64,000 nucleotides of DNA from contig DATBIY010000077.1 in NCBI GenBank assembly GCA_036556695.1, positions 17,670 through 81,669 on the forward strand, written 5' to 3'. The stretch's first letter is position 1. Each line of letters begins with the position of its first letter. Below, one piece after another: positions 57,628-64,000 of this stretch. Origin of the DNA: DASSCW01 sp036556695 (lineage in GTDB: Bacteria > Chloroflexota > Limnocylindria > QHBO01). The notes beneath the pieces were generated by a model. It did no database searches. It saw only the letters and a program-made list of their open reading frames with translations, and was not told where the DNA came from. Made by a program: the position numbers and the translations under genes.

Positions 57628-59818
57628 GCCAACGCCTTCCACGGTTCCGCTGCTGCGCCCGGCCGCCGAGGCCGCCGTGCGGCTGGCCGCCGGCGAGCAC
57701 CACGACCCGCACGCCATCCTGGGGCTGCACGGCGGCGAGCACGGCTCGGTGGTGCGCGCCTTCCATCCGGAGGCGACGGGCGTCGAGCTGCTGACCGGCG
57801 GAGCGGCCACACCAATGGATTCGCTGGGCAACGGGCTGTGGGCCGCGGCAAGCGAGCTGACGCCCGGCAGCGCCTATCGGCTCCGCTTCCGTTTCGGCGA
57901 CGGCAACACCTGGGAGCGCGACGATCCGTACCGGTTCCTGCCGACGCTGGGCGAGCTGGACCTGCATCTCATCGGCGAGGGCCGCCATGAGCGGCTGTGG
58001 GAGGTGCTGGGCGCGCATCCGCGGACGGTGGACGGCGTCGCCGGCGTGGCCTTCGCGGTGTGGGCGCCGAACGCGCGCAGCGTCCGCGTCGTCGGCGACT
58101 TCGACCGCTGGGACGGCCGGCTGTTCCCCATGCGCTCGCTGGGCGCGTCGGGGGTGTGGGAGCTGTTCGTGCCAGGCATCGGCCCCGGTGAGCTCTACAA
58201 GTTCGAGGTGCTGGGCGCCGACGGACGCCTGCGCACCAAGGCCGATCCGCTGTCCTTTGCGCAGCAGGTGCGGCCGGAGACGGCGTCGCGCGTCTGGGAC
58301 ATCGGCTCCGACGATGGCTGGACCGATGCCGACTGGATGGCAAGGAGAGCCGCGTCGGATGCCTACCGCCAGCCGATGGCCATCTACGAGGTGCACCTGG
58401 GCTCCTGGATGCGGAACGCCGATGGCTCCTGGCTGGGCTACCGCCAGGCCGGCGAACGGCTGGCGGAGCACTGCCGGCGCTTCGGCTTCACCCACGTCGA
58501 GCTGCTGCCGGTGGCGGAGCACCCGTTCGACGGCTCGTGGGGCTACCAGGTCACCGGCTACTACGCGCCAACTGCGCGCTTCGGCAGCCCGGACGACTTC
58601 CGCGCCATGGTCGATGCGCTGCATGGCGAGGGCATCGGCGTGATCGTCGACTGGGTGCCGGCGCACTTCCCGAACGACGACTTCGCGCTGCGCGAGTTCG
58701 ACGGCACGCCGCTGTACGAGCACGCCGACCCGCAGCGTGGCCAGCATCCGGACTGGGGGACGCTGATCTTCGACTACGGCCGCCCCGAGGTGCGCAACTT
58801 CCTGGTGGCCAATGCGCTGTTCTGGCTGGATCGCTACCACGTCGACGGCCTGCGGGTGGATGCGGTGGCCTCGATGCTGTACCTGGACTACTCGCGCAAG
58901 GCCGGTGATTGGCAGCCCAACCAGTACGGCGGCAACGAGAACCTGGAGGCCATCGCCTTCCTGCGCGAGATGAACGAGAAGGTGTACGGCCGCTACCCAG
59001 GCGCCTTCACCGTGGCCGAGGAGTCGACCGCCTTCCCCGGCGTCTCACGGCCCACCTACCTGGGCGGGCTGGGCTTCGGCTTCAAGTGGGACATGGGCTG
59101 GATGCACGACACGCTGGCCTACTTCCGCGAGGACCCGGTCCACCGCCGCTTCCACCACAACCGCCTGACCTTCCGCGGGCTGTACCTGCAGACCGAGCAC
59201 TTCGTGCTGCCCCTGTCGCACGACGAGGTGGTGCATGGCAAGGGCTCGCTGTTGAACAAGATGCCCGGCGACGAATGGCAGCGTTTCGCCAACCTGCGCT
59301 GCGTGGTGGCCAACATGTACGCCCAGCCCGGCAAGAAGCTGCTGTTCATGGGCAGCGAGCTGGCGCCGTGGACGGAGTGGAGCCACGACCGGCCGCTGGA
59401 CTTCGCATTGGCCGATGAGCCGATGCGCGCCGGCTTCGCCCGCTTCCTGGCCGATCTCGGCGCGCTCTACCTGGCCACCCCGGCGTTGTGGGCCGCCGAC
59501 CCCGACCCGGATACCTTCGCCTGGATCGATGCGGCGGACGTCGAGTCATCGGTCTACTCCTGGATCCGCCGCGCCGGCGACCGGCTGGCGGTCATCGTCC
59601 AGAACCTGACACCGGTGCCACGGCAGGCCTATCGGCTGGGCGTGCCGCGCGCCGGCCATTGGGACGAGGTGCTCAACTCCGACTCCGAGCACTACGGCGG
59701 CTCGAACCTGGGCAACCTTGGCGGACTGCAGGCCGAGCAGCAGCCGTGGCACGGCCAGCCGGCATCCGTGGAGCTCACCCTGCCGCCGCTGGCGACCCTG
59801 GTGCTGGTGCCTGCCTAG
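57620..59818 (+). CDS. glgB: 1,4-alpha-glucan branching enzyme
   Basis: A 732-residue GH13_9 enzyme that forms alpha-1,6 branches in glycogen. Domains in order: an N-terminal beta domain (HHDPHAILGLHGGEHGSVVR, about 1-110), CBM48 (VAFAVWAPNARSVRVVGDFD, about 120-220), and the catalytic barrel with EVHLGSWMRNADGSWLGYRQ. The barrel carries the nucleophile Asp414 in GLRVDAVASMLY, the acid/base Glu467 in FTVAEESTAFPGVS and Asp535 in PLSHDEVVHGKGSLL. A C-terminal beta domain follows. Normal length. The TAG stop shares bases with the malQ stop in CTAG (59815-59818). GTG at 57620 is the first start in frame. Confidence 0.95.
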   Translation: MARPTPSTVPLLRPAAEAAVRLAAGEHHDPHAILGLHGGEHGSVVRAFHPEATGVELLTGGAATPMDSLGNGLWAAASELTPGSAYRLRFRFGDGNTWERDDPYRFLPTLGELDLHLIGEGRHERLWEVLGAHPRTVDGVAGVAFAVWAPNARSVRVVGDFDRWDGRLFPMRSLGASGVWELFVPGIGPGELYKFEVLGADGRLRTKADPLSFAQQVRPETASRVWDIGSDDGWTDADWMARRAASDAYRQPMAIYEVHLGSWMRNADGSWLGYRQAGERLAEHCRRFGFTHVELLPVAEHPFDGSWGYQVTGYYAPTARFGSPDDFRAMVDALHGEGIGVIVDWVPAHFPNDDFALREFDGTPLYEHADPQRGQHPDWGTLIFDYGRPEVRNFLVANALFWLDRYHVDGLRVDAVASMLYLDYSRKAGDWQPNQYGGNENLEAIAFLREMNEKVYGRYPGAFTVAEESTAFPGVSRPTYLGGLGFGFKWDMGWMHDTLAYFREDPVHRRFHHNRLTFRGLYLQTEHFVLPLSHDEVVHGKGSLLNKMPGDEWQRFANLRCVVANMYAQPGKKLLFMGSELAPWTEWSHDRPLDFALADEPMRAGFARFLADLGALYLATPALWAADPDPDTFAWIDAADVESSVYSWIRRAGDRLAVIVQNLTPVPRQAYRLGVPRAGHWDEVLNSDSEHYGGSNLGNLGGLQAEQQPWHGQPASVELTLPPLATLVLVPA

Positions 59819-61613
59819 CGGCGCATGGCCGCCGCCAGCCGGCGGACGAACGGATCCTCGAGGATCTGCTCCAGGGGCACGGGCAGCGGCACCGACCAGT
59901 TCGGATGCCGGTCCACCGTCCCTGGCAGGTTCGGCCGCTCGGTCAGGCGCATCGCGTCCTCCAGCGTGGCAGTGACCAGCAGCGCCGGCGAGCGCGACAG
60001 TGTGGAATGCGCGGCCAGCACCACGTCTGCGACGGAGGCGCTTGCGGGCACGCCGGCCACGTCCTGCAGCCGCGCCCGCAGCGCGGTCAGGCCCTCTGCA
60101 TCCGGCCTGAGGCCGGCACGTGCCTGGGTCTTGAGTTCTGCGCCAGACCAGCAGCCGGCGATGGTCGGCAGGTCATGGGTGGTCACCGCCGCCAGCGTTC
60201 CGCGCGGATAGTCAGCAGGCGGGGTGCGCTCGAAGTAGGCGAGGCGATACGAGAGGACCCGTCGGGCGGCGAGCGCGCGACGCGCGGTGCGGTCGATCGT
60301 TCCCAGGTCCTCGCCGATCACGAAGGCGCCGGCGCGGTTGGCCTCGATGCTCACCACCGCCAGCAGCTCGCGCCACGGGTAGCGCAGATAGCCACCCTCG
60401 GCGGGCGAGGCGCCCAGGGGCAGGCACCACAGGCGGAAGATGCCCATCACGTGGTCGATGCGCAGGCCACCGGCATGGCGCATCGCGGCGCGCAGCGACT
60501 CGATGAACGGGCGGTGGCCGGCCGCCCGCAGGCGGTCCGGCGCGAAGGGCGGCATGCCCCAGTCCTGGCCGGCCGGGTTGAAGACATCCGGCGGCGCGCC
60601 GATGTTCAGCTGGTTGGCCAGCACGTCGCCGAAGGCCCAGGCATCGGCCCCGTCGCGGTCCACGCCGATCGGCAGGTCGTGCACCAGCGGTGTGGCGGCC
60701 GCGGCACTGGCCAGCTGCTGGTCTATCAGCCACTGGATCCACTCGTGAAAGGCCACGCGCCCGGCGTGCTCGCGCCGGAAGCGATTCACCGCCGGGCTGC
60801 GGGGCGAGCGCAGCGGCTCCGGCCAGCGCCGCCAGGCCGGGCCGTGCCGCTCGGCGATGGCGGCGTAGCTGGACCACTCCTGCAGGGCCGGACCGATGCT
60901 GCGGGAGTATTCGAGCGGAGCCGCCGGGCGCCCGGAGGCGTCCCACACCAGCTCCAGCGCGCGCAGCTTGAGCTCCAGCACCGCGTCGCGATCGATGCGG
61001 CTGCCGCCGTTCAGCGCATGGCCGGCGCGGTCCAGCCGCCCCAGCGCGTCGGCGTCCGCCGAGGCCGCGCCGGGCACGTCCGTGACGCGCAGGTACAGCG
61101 GGCTGCGGAAGCGGCGGCTGGTCGGGAAGTACGGGCTGGGCTGCACCGGCGGCCGCGGCGCGGTGGCGCTCAGCGGGTTGACCAGCAGCAGCCCGGCGCC
61201 CAGCGATCGGGACCGCTCGCCCAGCAGACGCAGGTCCGCCAGGTCGCCGATTCCCCAGCTTTCCGAGGAGCGGGTGGCGTACAGCTGGGCCGACCATCCC
61301 CACTGCCGCTCGGCGGGGAGCGGGCAGGCCGGCGGCGCGACGAGCAGCAGCGACTCCCCCTGCGTGGTGGCCAGCCGGTGGTAGCCGATGGGAATGTCAC
61401 GTGGCAGGCCGTCGACGGCGCCGAGCGCGGTGCCGTCCTCGAGCGTCAGGTCGCCGGCGGACGCCAAGCGCATCCCCGGGCGGCCGAGCAGGACCGGCTC
61501 ATGGCCATCGGCGGCGCCGGCGGCCTGGGCCAGCAGCGCCCGCGTCCGGGCCGGGACCCGCCGGCGACGGCCCCAGGCATCCCGGTACGAGCCGGGGATC
61601 GGCGAGCGGGGGG

Positions 61614-61617
<4 letters not shown>
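59815..61617 (-). CDS. malQ: 4-alpha-glucanotransferase (amylomaltase)
   Basis: A 600-residue GH77 enzyme that moves glucan chains between maltodextrins. It has WGWSAQLYATRSSESWGIGD (family start), LLVNPLSATAPRPPVQPSPY, GADAWAFGDVLANQLNIGAP and PPDVFNPAGQDWGMPPF. GLRIDHVMGIFRLWCLP holds the nucleophile Asp, FVIGEDLGT the acid/base Glu, and VTTHDLPTIAGCWSG the third Asp. The N-terminal 90 residues form a smaller extension. It overlaps glgX by four bases (GTGA), making an operon with the partial maltokinase gene upstream. It would process the oligosaccharides released by GlgX. Confidence 0.93.
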
Positions 61618-63727
<2,110 letters not shown>

Positions 63728-63731
<4 letters not shown>

Positions 63732-64000
63732 TCGGCCAGGCGCTCGAGCGCTTCGAGCGGCAGCCACACCCAGTCTGGCCGGTTGTTGGCCTCGTAGCGC
63801 AGCTCGTAGCACGCTTTCTCGACCTCGAAGGCGGTGAGCAGCTCCGGCTCGGCGCCGTCAAGGCCGTAGGCGTTGAGGAAGGCGCGCCGCGCATCGGCCA
63901 CCCAGGCGTCGGCATCCAGCGAGGCCTGCGCCTGACGCTGCGCGGTCCGGCCGGCATAGTCGATCGAGCGCAGCATGCCGGCCACGTCGCGCAATGGCGA
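63728..64000 (-). CDS. Maltokinase-like protein, C-terminal part
   Basis: Only the last 90 residues are in the window and the gene runs off the right edge. The visible end has PLRDVAGMLRSIDYAGRTAQ and later LLTAFEVEKACYELRYEANN and RPDWVWLPLEALERL, the characteristic end of maltokinases (Pep2) and of trehalose synthase/maltokinase fusions. These phosphorylate maltose to maltose-1-phosphate for GlgE, which extends glycogen-like glucans. The neighbouring glgX, malQ and glgB support a trehalose-to-glycogen route. Whether a TreS domain is fused cannot be seen. Its stop overlaps the glgX start. Confidence 0.8.

Noticed and set aside
57409..58840. Frames extending mreB upstream, or a large minus-strand frame across mreB and glgB
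   Set aside because: The conserved MreB N terminus begins at the TTG at 57408 with its own Shine-Dalgarno. The rest is a shadow of glgB.

Overview
This is a very GC-rich, tightly packed bacterial chromosome segment. It has about 50 protein genes, one tRNA, and no sign of an insertion sequence, phage or CRISPR array. Gene content suggests a Chloroflexota-like organism (for example Limnocylindria or relatives): an MreB/MreC rod system, no recognisable LPS or lipid A genes, a glnA without a neighbouring adenylylation gene, and large secreted beta-rich proteins. A deep-branching actinobacterial relative cannot be excluded, and this placement is an inference. Starts are often GTG or TTG, neighbouring genes overlap by 1-4 bases, and several convergent pairs share bases of their stop codons.

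Region 1 (1-26289) is a surface-glycan island. After the tail of a DHH phosphoesterase come a GT39-like glycosyltransferase and an unusual GtrA/HPr-kinase-like fusion. A minus-strand run (10287 to 3535) follows: a sulfotransferase, a CDP-glycerol-type phosphotransferase, two more sulfotransferases, an O-antigen-polymerase-like protein and a GT4 glycosyltransferase. A flippase lies just upstream (11903-10320), and a divergent fourth sulfotransferase sits at 11974. Then come a nucleotide-sugar dehydrogenase, two acyltransferase-3/SGNH O-acylases, a TagD-like glycerol-3-phosphate cytidylyltransferase beside a GpsA-like dehydrogenase, inorganic pyrophosphatase, a second flippase and four GT4-like glycosyltransferases. 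Together they look like a pathway for a sulfated, acylated and probably glycerol-phosphate-containing polymer that is flipped and polymerised outside the membrane.

Region 2 (26271-36978) holds glutamine synthetase, a 29-bp perfect palindrome, a PucR-type regulator, ResB, a trans-sulfuration PLP enzyme, a DUF3048 lipoprotein-like protein, a membrane diguanylate cyclase, a LytR-CpsA-Psr ligase, a WecA/TagO-type phosphoglycosyltransferase and tRNA-Pro(TGG).

Region 3 (37308-48834) has a secreted beta-propeller protein, a GT4, MazG, and a membrane foldase with parvulin-like domains. A seven-gene overlapping operon follows: rph, rdgB, acetyltransferase, UDP-GlcNAc 2-epimerase, sugar oxidoreductase, UDP-sugar dehydrogenase and a polyprenyl-phosphate sugar transferase.

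Region 4 (48905-55308) encodes three consecutive secreted proteins (CAP domain, GH18-like, and a caspase-like-fold candidate) that share a ~70-residue C-terminal repeat I do not recognise. Region 5 (55464-64000) has mreC and mreB, then glycogen metabolism: glgB facing a malQ-glgX-maltokinase operon.

The most interesting systems are the multi-sulfotransferase/CDP-glycerol glycan locus, the GtrA-HprK-like fusion, the shared secreted repeat, the glnA-side palindrome, and recurrent -10-like hexamers 6-9 bases before start codons that suggest leaderless transcripts.
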